From: Ephydatia muelleri
Taxonomy: Eukaryota; Porifera; Demospongiae; Spongillida; Spongillidae
NCBI GenBank assembly: GCA_013339895.1
Contig: JABACO010000010.1
Coordinates: 2,020,788 to 2,084,787 of the forward strand
Length of the DNA: 64,000 nt
Reading direction: 5' to 3'
In this document: positions 23,784 through 34,523 of the stretch, piece after piece
Layout of the letters: every line of letters begins with the position of its first letter
Position numbering within the stretch: the stretch's first letter is position 1
Made by a program: the position numbers and the translations under genes
Notes under the pieces: model-generated
The model's input: the letters and a program-made list of their open reading frames with translations, nothing else
Told to the model about the DNA's origin: nothing
The model's database searches: none

Positions 23784-24965
23784 TTCTGACCCTGAGAAAG
23801 TGTGATGTGGTGACAGCACTAAAAGTTTTAGACTGATGTGTATCACTAGTGTAACATGTATAGTCTTATGTTATGCCAGTAGTGTAGCTGGCATAGTTTT
23901 TATACCTTCTTTTTGGCTATATGTATTCTTTCTATTGCATGAAAACGGATCAAACATATTCTTCAAGTGATCCTGCACATATTCAGCTAGATTTGACGAA
24001 AAAGCAGGACAAGTTGTAGAAGACAGATACATGTACATGTACATCACAGCAATGTGATAGAGGGTTTTGGGGGAGGGGGGGGGGGACAAACTCCCTATGT
24101 AGGATTCCAAGTGTCTTGAATATGATTAACAAAATACATTATAGTCGATATTTATCGGGACTTTAGTGTGCGTACTTGTATAGCTCAATTGAATGCCTAC
24201 AGTGTAGTGATATCCCCACTCTTAGAAAGGTTAGACAACGGACACTCGTTCCCCAAGAAAAAAATTTTTCCTGCTGGTTCCGAGTCTGATAAGATATTAG
24301 ATAAGAGGTTTATTGAAGCCTAATGTTAGCAGCTATTGAAAGGCACTATAACAGACAAGTTAGGAACTGGCTGTCAAATTTGTTTGATATTGTGAACTAA
24401 AGTTATGTTGAACATGAATTTCAACCTCTATTACTTAAAAATGCATTATTGAATTAGCCAGAGCAAAGGGGAGATGCTAATATGTTATTGGAGATGAATC
24501 ACTGCACGTATGGCATTGTGGCTGAAGGCTGTACCTACTATATCTAGATTAAACAGATACTCCCATTTGACAGTAAAGGGGTTTTTTTAACGTGAAAGTT
24601 TTTATGTCAAGAAATTTAAAGCTTGCGTTGAAATGTATTGCTGATTAAAAATTCAGCCTTTAGAAAAATCGGAAGATCATAATGAAATATATTTTATGGC
24701 ATTTGCACTGAAAGGAAAAGTGCTAAAAATTGTTTAGGAAAAAGTAATTAGTACTTGCGGTCGCGGTCATTACGTAATGCAGTATGTCGTGCTTTACGTC
24801 ATGAACTAGTTAACTAATGTAAGCACATATCTATATCTCGGTCCTCAACACATAACCATTTGCGGAAATGCTTCTAAGTCAGAAGTGGCAACTGAGCTTT
24901 TTAGCCACGCCTTGATCAGCCAACACACGTTCAATCCTGGCCCGCTTCTACTAGTACAGGTACCC

Positions 24966-25021
24966 TGAACGGGACATAGATTAATAACCTTCCGTAAGGT
25001 TATTAATCTATGAACGGGACA
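24966..25021. mobile_element. 34-bp perfect hairpin insertion with 11-bp direct repeats
   Basis: tagattaataacctt, ccgt and aaggttattaatcta (24977-25010) form a perfect hairpin. It is bounded by tgaacgggaca at 24966-24976 and 25011-25021. This has the form of an insertion with target-site duplication, yet it is far too short for a normal MITE. Confidence 0.75.
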
Positions 25022-25250
25022 ACGAACTGTACTTCCCATGCAAATGCAGTATTGAATTAGCCAGAGCAAAGGGGAGCACGTACACTACATATACATGTTT
25101 TGAACACCACTTTTGAATTTGTGCATATATGGTGCGCTCAATTGACAGCGACACGGCTGGATTAGCGTCTCGACACGCATATTAATCACTAGAAGCAACT
25201 CATATATAAAGTTGAGCTTTCTTGCCTTTGGAATACATGTACCCAACTGA

Positions 25251-25411
<161 letters not shown>

Positions 25412-25581
25412 GGAGAGGTTGCTGCCTCAATTTCAAGCTTGGCTAATTTTTGCATGGATTTCTGTAGATACATATGCATTTACAAATGTACAAATGTGCA
25501 TATAAAGATAGTGTGGGTATGCTGTATACACCCAGCCCAACTCCAAACACGTAGGATCGATTTAATGCTTTCTGGTTTCAG

Positions 25582-25711
25582 CCTCCTCTGCTGCAGCCAG
25601 GCTTGCTGCTGTTAGAATTGATGGGATTAAGGGAGAGGTCACCGTGATGTCAAAGGCAGCATGTTTCACTCTCTCCCAATTGAGGACAAGTACTGTACAT
25701 CCACTGGCCAG
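25582..25711 (+). other. Exon-like open stretch, unassigned
   Basis: Open reading between a good acceptor (ctggtttcag, 25581) and a donor (gtatgg at 25712), containing ARLAAVRIDGIKGEVTVM. No domain was recognised and no partner exons were found. Confidence 0.25.
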
Positions 25712-26061
25712 GTATGGCTTCCATCAGGTGTAAGACTGCTGCTCAACTGTATACCCTCACTCCAAGGTGGGCAAGATGGCAGAACTCAACAAACCCGTTA
25801 CACAGATGATTGTAGCGAGTGACGACACCTGTTTTGCAGGACAAGGAGGAGAATATTAACTAGCCACCTGTACTTTGTACTCAAGCTCACAATGATTTTT
25901 TTATTCACACTGTCAATTAAACAGTACACTGCAAAAACAAAAGAGCAATGTTCCCACATGAGTGGTCGTCCAGTGGAAAATAGCACTCAGTTAAATGAGT
26001 GATCTTGCCAGCTATTATTACAGCAAGTGATATGCACACACTTTAATAACTTAATAAAGGG

Positions 26062-26123
26062 AGTGATTATTATAGGTGGCTTGCAGTCATTAATAGGAGT
26101 GCAAGCCACCTATAATCATCACT
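26062..26123. repeat. Hairpin with 24-bp arms
   Basis: agtgattattataggtggct plus tgca is mirrored by tgcaagccacctataatcat plus cact with one mismatch, around a 14-base loop. Confidence 0.7.
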
Positions 26124-26394
26124 TCATCACTCTCACTGTTCACAGTGAGATCACTTTAGCGAGTGTTGTGCTAGCCTTTATACACTGACTGTGTGTAGAG
26201 GAACATGTGTAAGTAAGTACCCTCATCATTATCTAGATCCCTCCGAGGTTGGGCATCTCTCGTACAAAGCACATAGCTAGGATGGGTGGGGAGCACTTAT
26301 TGGAGAACACAGCATAGAGAGGTTTGGATTTGTGTATTCCCAGCACACATCAGTACAAGACAATGCTTTCTCATGAGGATGAGGAACAGTGCGA

Positions 26395-27380
26395 AGTAGA
26401 GACTGTGTGGAGGGAAATGTGTAATGTGTGGAAGGACAGGTGTAGTGTGGAGGGACATGCGTAGTGTGGAGGGACATGTGTAGTGTGGAGGGACATGCGT
26501 AGTGTGGATCGGGACATGTGTAGTGTGGAGGGACATGCGTAGTGTGGAGGGACATGTGTAGTGGGTGTAGTGTGGAGGGACATGTGTAGTGCGGAGGGAC
26601 ATGTGTAGTGTGGAGAGACATGTGTAGTGGGTGTAGTGTGGAGGGACATGTGCAGTGCGGAGGGACATGTGTAGTGTGGAGGGACATGTGTAGTGTGGAG
26701 GGATATGTGTATTGTGGAGGGACATGTGTAGCAGGTGTAGTGTGGAGGACATGTGTAGTGTGGAGGGACATGTGTAGTGTGGAAGGACATGTGTAGCAGG
26801 TGTAGTGTGGAGGGACATGTGTAGCAGGTGTAGTGTGGAGGACATGTGTAGTGTGGAGGGACATGTGTAGTGTGGAAGGACATGTGTAGCAGGTGTAGTG
26901 TGGAAGGACATGTGTAGCAGGTGTAGTGTGGAAGGACATGTGTAGCAGGTGTAGTGTGGAAGGACATGTGTAGCAGGTGTAGTGTGGAAGGACGTGTGTA
27001 GTGTGGTAGGACATGTATAGTGTGAAGGGACATGTGTAGTGTGGAGGGACATGTGTAGTGTGGAGGGACATGTGTAGTGTGGAGGGACATGTGGAGGGAT
27101 ATGTGCAGTGTGGAGGGACATGTGTAGTGTGGAGGGACATGTGTAGTGTGGAGGGACATGTGTAGTGAGGAGGAACATGTGTAGTGTGGAGGGTCATGTG
27201 TAGTGTGGAGGGATATGTAGTGTGGAAAGACATGTGTAGTGGATGTAGTGCAGAGGAACATGTGTACTGTGGAGGGACATGTGTTGTGGAGGGACATGCG
27301 TAGTGTGGAGGGACATGCGTAGTGTGGAAGGACATGTGTAGTGTGGAGGGACATGTGTAGTGTGGAGGGATATGTGCAGT
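26395..27380. repeat. 1-kb minisatellite, unit about 19 bp
   Basis: Roughly 50 imperfect copies of gtgtagtgtggagggacat. Some copies carry a gcaggtgtagt extension that forms a higher-order unit (about 26780-27000). Long minus-strand frames rich in STLHMS/HTTHVPPHY arise only from the repeat. Confidence 0.95.
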
Positions 27381-27390
27381 GTGTACTAAC

Positions 27391-27749
27391 CTTAAACAGA
27401 TCAATCCCCCTCAATGGGAACACATCATGCATCGCCAGTTGAGCCCCATCGGAGAGGTGGGCATCTAAAAGAATGCAATACATACATTATCAGAGATGGG
27501 TATCTATATGCATACATTATCAGAGAGTGTGCTAACACATACACATGTACTGACCTTAAACAGATCCACCCCCCTCAATGGGAACACAACAAGCATCGCC
27601 ATTTGATCCCCATCGGAGAGGTGGGCATCTATAAGAATGCAATGTATACATTATCAGAGAGTGTGTGCTAACACATACACATGTACTGACCTTAAACAGA
27701 TCAATCCCCCTCAATGGGAACACATCAAGCATCCCCAAATACAGACAGC
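27391..27749 (-). other. Three tandem copies of a small spliced-exon-like unit
   Basis: Minus-strand units at 27691-27749 (59 bp), 27555-27628 (74 bp) and 27391-27464 (74 bp) each have an acceptor (gcag, atag, ttag) and a donor (gtcagt, gtcagt, gttagt). They encode near-identical peptides such as DAHLSDGDQMAMLVVFPLRG followed by VDLFK. All enter in phase 1 and leave in phase 0, so only one could be used at a time without a frame break. A decayed fourth copy may lie at 26235-26260. The protein family is not recognised. Confidence 0.45.
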
Positions 27750-28335
27750 CTGCACAATGACCACAGTGCTACATTTTGTAATTGCATCATCATAATAAAG
27801 CACAACTAATCACAAATAGACATAAGTTACACAAACCTCCTTCTGCTCATCGCTAGAAACTTCCATATAGGATTTGACCCCGACTATGAATCTCATTACA
27901 AATACATGACCCGTCTCTAACAAGACTCCTGACGATCGGACCGTTACGCTTGTTATAGCAATCGAACTAGAAGTCAAAAATGAGCAGTTTCGTCTTTGTT
28001 TTATATCACAGAACCGCGTGGTTGTAGAGAACAAAAGGGTACTGCCCGCCCTCGTACCCAGTCCCGGAACATGGTCTCCTTCTTCTTGGCAACGCATAAC
28101 TCGGGATAGGAACACTTTTAAACAATGAAAATTTCACCAATTAAATAGCCTGGAAGAGTCGCTTTCATATAAAATAGCCTATGTTATATTTTGGTAAACA
28201 ATCGACTATACGGTCTATGTAAGACGCATAATTAGATAACTTGTACGTAATGTTTGTATAAATAGCGTAAATGCTTTGGTGCTTCAATCGTCGTTTGGTG
28301 TAACCTCTATTGTTAGTGAAGTTGTTTTTCTCAAA

Positions 28336-28800
28336 ATGCCTTCACGTCAGGAAAAGAAACGAGCGAAACGACATGCGAAATACCTTGAAGTTCGAGACGA
28401 TGTGTTAAAATCGGCACGGGCATCCTACAAAGCAGAGCCAGAAAGAAACGGACCGCTGAACGCGAGCGGTATCAAGCAGAGCCAGAAGAGAAACGGACCG
28501 CTGAACGCGAGCAGAGCCAGAAAAGAAACGGACCGCTGAACGCGAGCGGTATCAAGCAGAGCCAGAAAAGTAACGGACCGCTGAACGCGAGCGGTATCAA
28601 ACAGAGCCAGAAAAGAAACGGACCGCTGAACGCGAGTTGTATCAAGCAGACCCAAAATAGAAACGGTCCGCTGAACGCGAGCGGTATCAAGAAGACCAGA
28701 AAAGAAACGGTCCGCCGTTATTGGGAGAGTCCTGAATCTGCTCGGAATCAATATGGATCACTTACGATCAATTACGCATCATCAATTACGCATCGGAATA
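28336..28800 (+). pseudogene. Helitron-type N-terminal Lys/Arg repeat fragment
   Basis: ATG at 28336 starts MPSRQEKKRAKRHAKYLEVR, followed by about five 54-57-bp repeats. In one frame they read KKRTAERERYQAEPE and in the other RNGPLNASGIKQ. The repeated (K/R)RxAxRERYQA(D/E)PE pattern is familiar from Helitron/PIF1-type mobile proteins in sponges and cnidarians (memory, not searched). Indels shift the frame between repeats, and no Rep or helicase part follows. Confidence 0.5.
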
Positions 28801-28824
28801 ATGTGCATGAAAAAAAATGAATGA

Positions 28825-29114
28825 AACAAGTAAATAAAAAACCTTCTCTATTAGAAAGTTGGTAGGATATAGGATTTGAAGGCAATGGTGGTGTAAAAAG
28901 CAAGGAAACAAGGGTCTGTAATAGTAAGGGAAAATGTCATAGTCCTATATTTAGCACACGAACATAGTATATGCTACAAACGGGCTAAATATAGGACTAT
29001 GACATTTTCCCTTACTATTACAGACCCTTGTTTCCTTGCTTTTTACACCACCATTGCCTTCAAATCCTATATCCTACCAACTTTCTCATAGAGAAGGTTT
29101 TTTATTTACTTGTT
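28825..29114. repeat. 290-bp foldback element
   Basis: Two arms of about 131 bp (28825-28955 and 28984-29114) are nearly perfect inverted copies around a 28-base loop. They start aaacaagtaaataaaaaacc and end with its complement. A single-arm relative lies at about 37838-37925. Confidence 0.9.
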
Positions 29115-29321
29115 AATCTTAAAACCCCAGTGGTTGGAAAGCAATTGATGGTATGTGTACATGTAACCAGCTCAGCAAAAGTTCACGGCATGCAGTCACT
29201 CTAAGAGCAGCCTACAAGTATAAGATCTGCATATCTCTACCACATACACATGCACCTGGCTCTATGTATGTATACATGTAGCTGCATGCCTACAACTTTG
29301 TTTCTCACCCCCTCGCACACT

Positions 29322-29398
29322 CTAATCGTATGCTAGTTGGGCGTAGCCCGACCTTCGCGTATTGGCGAAGGTCGGGCTACGCCCAACTAATCGTATGC
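29322..29398. mobile_element. 56-bp hairpin insertion with 9-12 bp direct repeats
   Basis: The insertion at 29334-29389 reads tagttgggcgtagcccgacc, ttcg, cgtattg, cgaa, then the complementary arm to cccaacta. It is flanked by ctaatcgtatgc at 29322-29333 and 29387-29398 (the repeat overlaps the element's cta end, so the duplication is 9-12 bp). It is the intact member of the family at 4293 and 4558. Confidence 0.8.
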
Positions 29399-30254
29399 CA
29401 CAACGTATGTATGCCAAGTGCATGTGTCCCGATGTATGCCTAGTGCCAGGCTTGGCCTAATACATCATACCATGCCTTCCCATCCGAACGCCGTTCTCCA
29501 AAAGCCTTATCAATGTGTGGGTGCGTGTGTGTATGTACATGTACGTGCGTGTGCATGCGTGTGTATGTGCGTGTCACAAAGGACGGATTAATAGCTTGCG
29601 TTTGTCTACATGTGAGTGTGTGAATATGCGTGTGTAAGTGTATTTGTGTGTCACACGCACGCACATACAATATGGTGGATTGAAAGTTGGGCAGTATGCA
29701 TGTACAAGCCTTCTTATAGGCATGCATACATGCATAAACGCAAGCGTATCGGTACACACATAGAGTGTAATACGTACTATAGTAACTGACCTTGAATATG
29801 AAAAAACAGTTGACTTGACGTGTTAGTTTATTAATTGAGCCGTTATTGTTATTTGCGTCAAACTATGCAATTAGCATTAAAACGTGATGCTTATTAATTG
29901 TTCCAAAGGGGACCAGGGAACGAGCGAGGGTGTTACAAGTGTAGCGCCATATATGGCATTGCCGCCATTTTTAATAGTAATCATTGAATCATGAACACCA
30001 AGATCCGAGTAAGAATTTTTTGCTGGGATCTAAGCCAGGAGTATCAATAGCCCGTAAGTTGAGCAGATGAATAAAATTACTGTCCGTTTTATCCCCATGA
30101 CTCGTTAGAGGCAAACCTTGCCTGCATGGCAAGAAATCTGAAGTTCTGAAGAATGATCCTTAAGTGCCGTCAATCAATGCTGCAACTCACTTGTTGCCGA
30201 AGCAATTCTACCTCGTCCCCACTCTGTTTTCCGCAACTGCGACCTGCCACGTTC
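29399..30254. other. Spacer, TG-rich then featureless
   Basis: 29520-29650 is TG/CA-rich low-complexity sequence. Nothing else was recognised. Confidence 0.5.
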
Positions 30255-31440
30255 CAGCGGCGGATCCAGGGGGGAGAGGGGGCACTCGGGGCACGTGCCC
30301 AGCCCCCCCCCCCCCCCCCCCCCCCAATCCTCCCAATATATAAATTCATAACTTTCGCGAGCCGCTTTTTATAATAATAGTTGCATGCACGCTTGCGCTG
30401 CCTAATTGATACACGTACACATGAACTCTACTGCTGTACTATATCCCGGGCCCCCCGAGATACGCGATCATAATTAACTGGTTGAAGCACAGTTACAAAA
30501 GGTATTGTAAAATTTGCCACATGTACCTTTCATGTGAAATATTAACTGCTAGATATACTATTATTCAGATACGCTTGAATGATACCAAACATGGGGAAAT
30601 GTACCAAGAAGCTTGCAGTCTTGCTCATTCTGTTGATGTTAACCCATCAAAACCACGAATTTGTGGGACGTCAACAGCATCGCAGCAATGTTCACGATCA
30701 AGAGGATACTGTTGAAGGATACTATAGGATTAACATCACAATTCCATTTCTGGACCATTTGCTGTCTGAGTGTGAAACAGGTAATCAATAATTACTTGCA
30801 TTTGTATAGCCAGATCTCTAAACGTAATACACTTAAAAAAAAAAAAGGATGGATTTAGTAATATGTTTCATTACCTCCTTCATATGCATGATTAATTACA
30901 GATTTTGTGAACTAAAACTGCAAGCATTAAAGGGCTTTACTATATTGCCCTCATTTGCTGCTGTAACAATCCCAAAGCATGATGATCTCAATATTTTATG
31001 GATGATTTACCATATCCGCAGTCATTAGCACAAGAGCTCGAACTTTGGCAGGTAAGTATAGTTTAGTATTTGCAAATTGCAATGTTATAAATAATATAAT
31101 CACAGCTTTTCTGGTCCACCACTAACGAACCAATCGACCCAGTACAATCTTGTTTTCTCTACAAGCTTGTAGCAAGGTGCAGTTTTCCAATATTTATACA
31201 ATCCTCCACATCACGGCTATATGGCCCCTGACAAGTTGTGAAGCAGAACGATCATTTACAGAATTACATGAGATTGACGATGAAAGAGGATCGTTTAAAT
31301 GGCTTGGCTCTTATGATGGTCCACCGTACCATCTCTGTGTCAGTCGAGAACATCATCGACACATTTGCGGCAAGGCATCCTCGAAGAATGCGATTGGAAA
31401 TTATATTAGACGACAAACAGCGCTATACCATAAATTATTG
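30255..31440 (+). pseudogene. hAT transposon remnant (TIR, DUF4371-like part, dimerisation domain)
   Basis: A hAT-type end, cagcggcggatccagggg, lies at 30255-30272, followed by a poly-C run. At about 30650-30785 the frames give RQQHRSNVHDQEDTVEGYY and IPFLDHLLSECET, as in the DUF4371 transposase region. At about 31150-31410 they give IYTILHITAIWPLTSCEAER plus SF, then MKEDRLNGLALMMVHRTISV, which is the C-terminal hAT dimerisation domain. Frames shift several times and most of the catalytic core is absent. No right-hand TIR was found. Confidence 0.75.
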
Positions 31441-34206
31441 TTATGAATGTTGTGTAGATAATACATGTGCACGCCATTTTGTTTTCATTACCATGCGTAT
31501 ACTAGTACCGTAAACATGTGCGTTTTATCATTATTAAACACCAACCGGTGAAAACATATTTTTCTAACGCGTTTCATGATTGGAATATAATAAAGTTGCA
31601 AAGCTTTGCATCAGATGTACATCAGTGGCAGCAGCATTATGATACGAACCACCGCGCCCACCATTTCAGTACGGTACGTATCTCTCGAACTAAGTCTTTC
31701 AACATCTTCATTTGCCTGTTCCAGGGCCTCTAGTTCATGGGTTCCATGAAGGCCCTGAAACATAGCGTTTCCATAGGGTGCATAATCGACTCATCACACC
31801 TCGCTCTTGTACAAGTAATTTTATAAACTGTGAACAATTATATTCCATGACGTCACTGTGTCGCTAAAAGTCACGACAAATATGGAATCCGCGAGTTTGT
31901 TCGAGAACTGTGCTGAACAAAACGTCGGCAACTGTATTGTAAGGTTGGTTGAGATTGAAGTAATTTAGAACAAGCGATGCAAGTCCCTTCTGTACGGCCC
32001 GATTAATAACCTTCGACCGTATTCAATGCGTCGGCCGCTTCCTAAGCCGTCTGCCCGCTTTGAATTTATATATGCATACTAATTTTTATTTATTTATTTA
32101 TTTTTAGCGATGCGACTCTTTTCTCAGTGGAGTAATGTAAACTTAGTTCAGTGGGATCGGTTCCTGCATGCTAGATGCCTGAGAAGCTTCTAGATAGTCG
32201 GATGTTGCCCAAACCCTTACCGCTGTAGCAGCTATCTCAGGTCATGCACCAGTTGATTTAGACTCTTCGGGCCTTTGTCTAATATTTCAGTATATAAGCT
32301 CTACAAAACGGACAATATTTCGTGACGCCAAGTATACACTCCCCATGACTATGACATTCGAATGGATGTGTATCTAGCCAGTGAACATGTATCCAGTTTT
32401 GGAACATGTGCATGTACACTGCACTCTACGTGCTCTATATCTGTCACCGCCCGTGCATGACTCCCTTACACTTACCGCAGAAGTGCATGCATGGTCTCCG
32501 TGTCGGATACAGCTGTGCGTGCCCAGGTTGCAAGCCGGCAACTTACACAGCGGTGGATGTGATGCATACCAGTGGCTAAGAGAGGTGTGCTCCACACCAT
32601 GCAGGCTGATCAGTGATGGACCTATCATGCATTTGGTGGCCTAGGGGTGGTCGTGCAGATTAAGTGTATTTTTATTGTTGCATGCAATATGCCATGCATA
32701 CACCGTGGAAGACATGAGCAGTGCGTGTTGGTGGACACTTCTCTCAGGTACATGCAGATGGTGGACACAAGGAATGCAAAAACACTACTTCCTACAATAC
32801 GCGGGCTCACACTGCTCAAGGAAACATTATGCATTCTGATGAGTGGGCAGCTCGCGGTATACTCTCGATATCTACCAGAAAGTAAACCACACTCTGGAAT
32901 TTGTAGAAGTACAGGAGTGCACACGCAGATATTGGAATGGCGTGAAGAAGTTCAAGATTATGACAGATGTGCATACCCCTAGCTATTTGGATGAGTTCAT
33001 GTGGCGGGAGAAGCAGTGAACAGGCATTTAACATGAGTGCAATATGGTTACTCATCTTTATGTCTGATTTATAGGTTTTATTTGTTACTTTCATTAGTTC
33101 TCATGTAGAACCGGTTTTTAGAGAGTGGCAAAAGTATCTGCGTAGCCTTAATGAGATGCATCTAATTATAAATTCAAGGGGCCGTCTTTAGGGATTGATC
33201 AGTTTGAAAGTTCTCCTGTAAGAGCAAAAATGAACATAATAAACAAAAAGCAAGGACTTTTCCGTTTGTGTCGGGAGGCTTCTCTGCCATTCATGCAGGA
33301 AGCTTCCAAGTGCAGCGAGGGCCTACAAATGGTACTCAATAGCTAGCTTAGAATACATCACCATTAACATTACAAGGTCTGAATTTCACAGTAATCAGTT
33401 TACCTCCTGTCACATTACATCTCCTATCTGATTGGTTGTGCCAACATTCTAGCGCTGGCACACGCCTGCTATGTACCTCCAGACGTTAACTTCTCTATTA
33501 CATTACGCGATCGTGAGTACCGTAGGCACCAATAACTCGCAATGATAATAATTGAATTCCAATGCATACACTGATTCAGTTAAATTTCATAGATAATACA
33601 AAGAAACTATATGATATTTTTCAGGTCGCTGGTGTAATCAGCACTGTATTCATCTTCACTTAGTTTCCCAATCATCAGCCTAGCCTCGTGGTGAAATTTT
33701 TTTTTTTTTTTCAATTTCATGTGCAATGAAGTGGTTAGGTGCATGGCAGTCACTAATCACCTTCATGGCCATCATTGTTCATCTCATGCCTGCGTTCATC
33801 ATACTTTGACATGCCGGGATGTGGTCTTTGCCACTATAGACTCCATGCCGGCAGGCGTATTTTACTAGCTGTCTATTATGTAACGTTATTACGTCAATAT
33901 GCACAGTATTAAATTCCTGAGTGGTCTCTGATAACAAACTACATTATGATGGATGAAATAAAGGACTGGCAAGCTGATATCAAGCTAGCTTGTGGTGCCA
34001 TATTGAAATGTGAGGGATGTGCTTTCTTTTACAATATCAATAGCATTGAAGCATACAAATTCAAAGTTATAAGCCATTATTCACTCCCTTTATTCTGCCA
34101 AACTACAGTTTTACAAGAAGAAATAAAGTACAGTTACAGTGTAGTAAAAATATACAGAAAATACTCTTTAAGGTTTACAATCCATCAGTTTTATCCATCA
34201 AAATTT
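31441..34206. other. Spacer with no gene seen
   Basis: A hairpin at 31722-31757 (cagggcc...ggccctg with ttcatgggttccatgaa inside) and a poly-T run near 33699 are visible. Overlapping open frames on both strands at 32380-33090 have no splice logic or domain. Confidence 0.5.
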
Positions 34207-34523
34207 TTAGCATGGGTTCAGTGTTAGGATGCTACAATTCTGTTCTACACTTAGTTCATTTCCACACTCTAATTTTTGTAATGCAGTCACCAGAGTGGAC
34301 CAGGTAACAGGCCCAATGCCCTTTCCATCGAGCCATTTCTGGAATATGGCTGTATTGATTTTTTCAGCATTCATGCAATGTTCTTCCTCTAATGCTTTCA
34401 CAATGGCTCCATTATCATCTTGCAGCAGAATCATTCGAAATGTGAGGTAATTAACTCCAATCTGTTCAGCAATATTCACTCCACATTCTGAGAATGATAA
34501 TAATTTCAGCAAAGTGGGTGTTT
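34207..34523 (-). CDS. Terminal exon with a Death-like domain
   Basis: The minus-strand exon runs from acceptor ctctctccag (complement, at 34524 onward) to a TAA at 34207-34209, giving about 105 residues in phase 1. The sequence IAEQIGVNYLTFRMILLQDD, then IVKALEEEHCMNAEKI and FQKWLDGKGIGPVTWSTLV plus TALQKL, has the helix pattern and WxTL signature of Death domains, which are numerous in sponges. A possible upstream exon at 35023-35166 (acceptor tgtag, donor gttagt) is open and includes LLLSCRVFYLPAFVRDDWSS, but its phase does not join directly, so an exon is missing or it is unrelated. It could be a partial gene or a stranded duplicate; function is unassigned beyond likely adaptor/apoptosis-type interaction. 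Confidence 0.5.

Noticed and set aside
26277..27483. Long minus-strand frames (up to 375 codons) rich in His, Thr, Pro
   Set aside because: They are the reading of a 19-bp minisatellite, open in all three frames, with no domain or splice context.
27810..28115. Minus-strand frame with VLLETGHVFVMRFIVGVKSY
   Set aside because: Protein-like in part, but its end phase does not fit the neighbouring mini-exons and I could not assign it.
28425..28751. Minus-strand frame with repeated LALLDTARVQRSVSF
   Set aside because: Antisense shadow of the Helitron-type repeat.
32374..33094. Overlapping frames near 100 codons on both strands
   Set aside because: No recognised domain, no splice pattern, and mirrored openness.
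33726..33812. Short frame MKWLGAWQSLITFM..., signal-peptide-like, a candidate first exon for gene B
   Set aside because: It ends in a stop and has no donor in the required phase 1.
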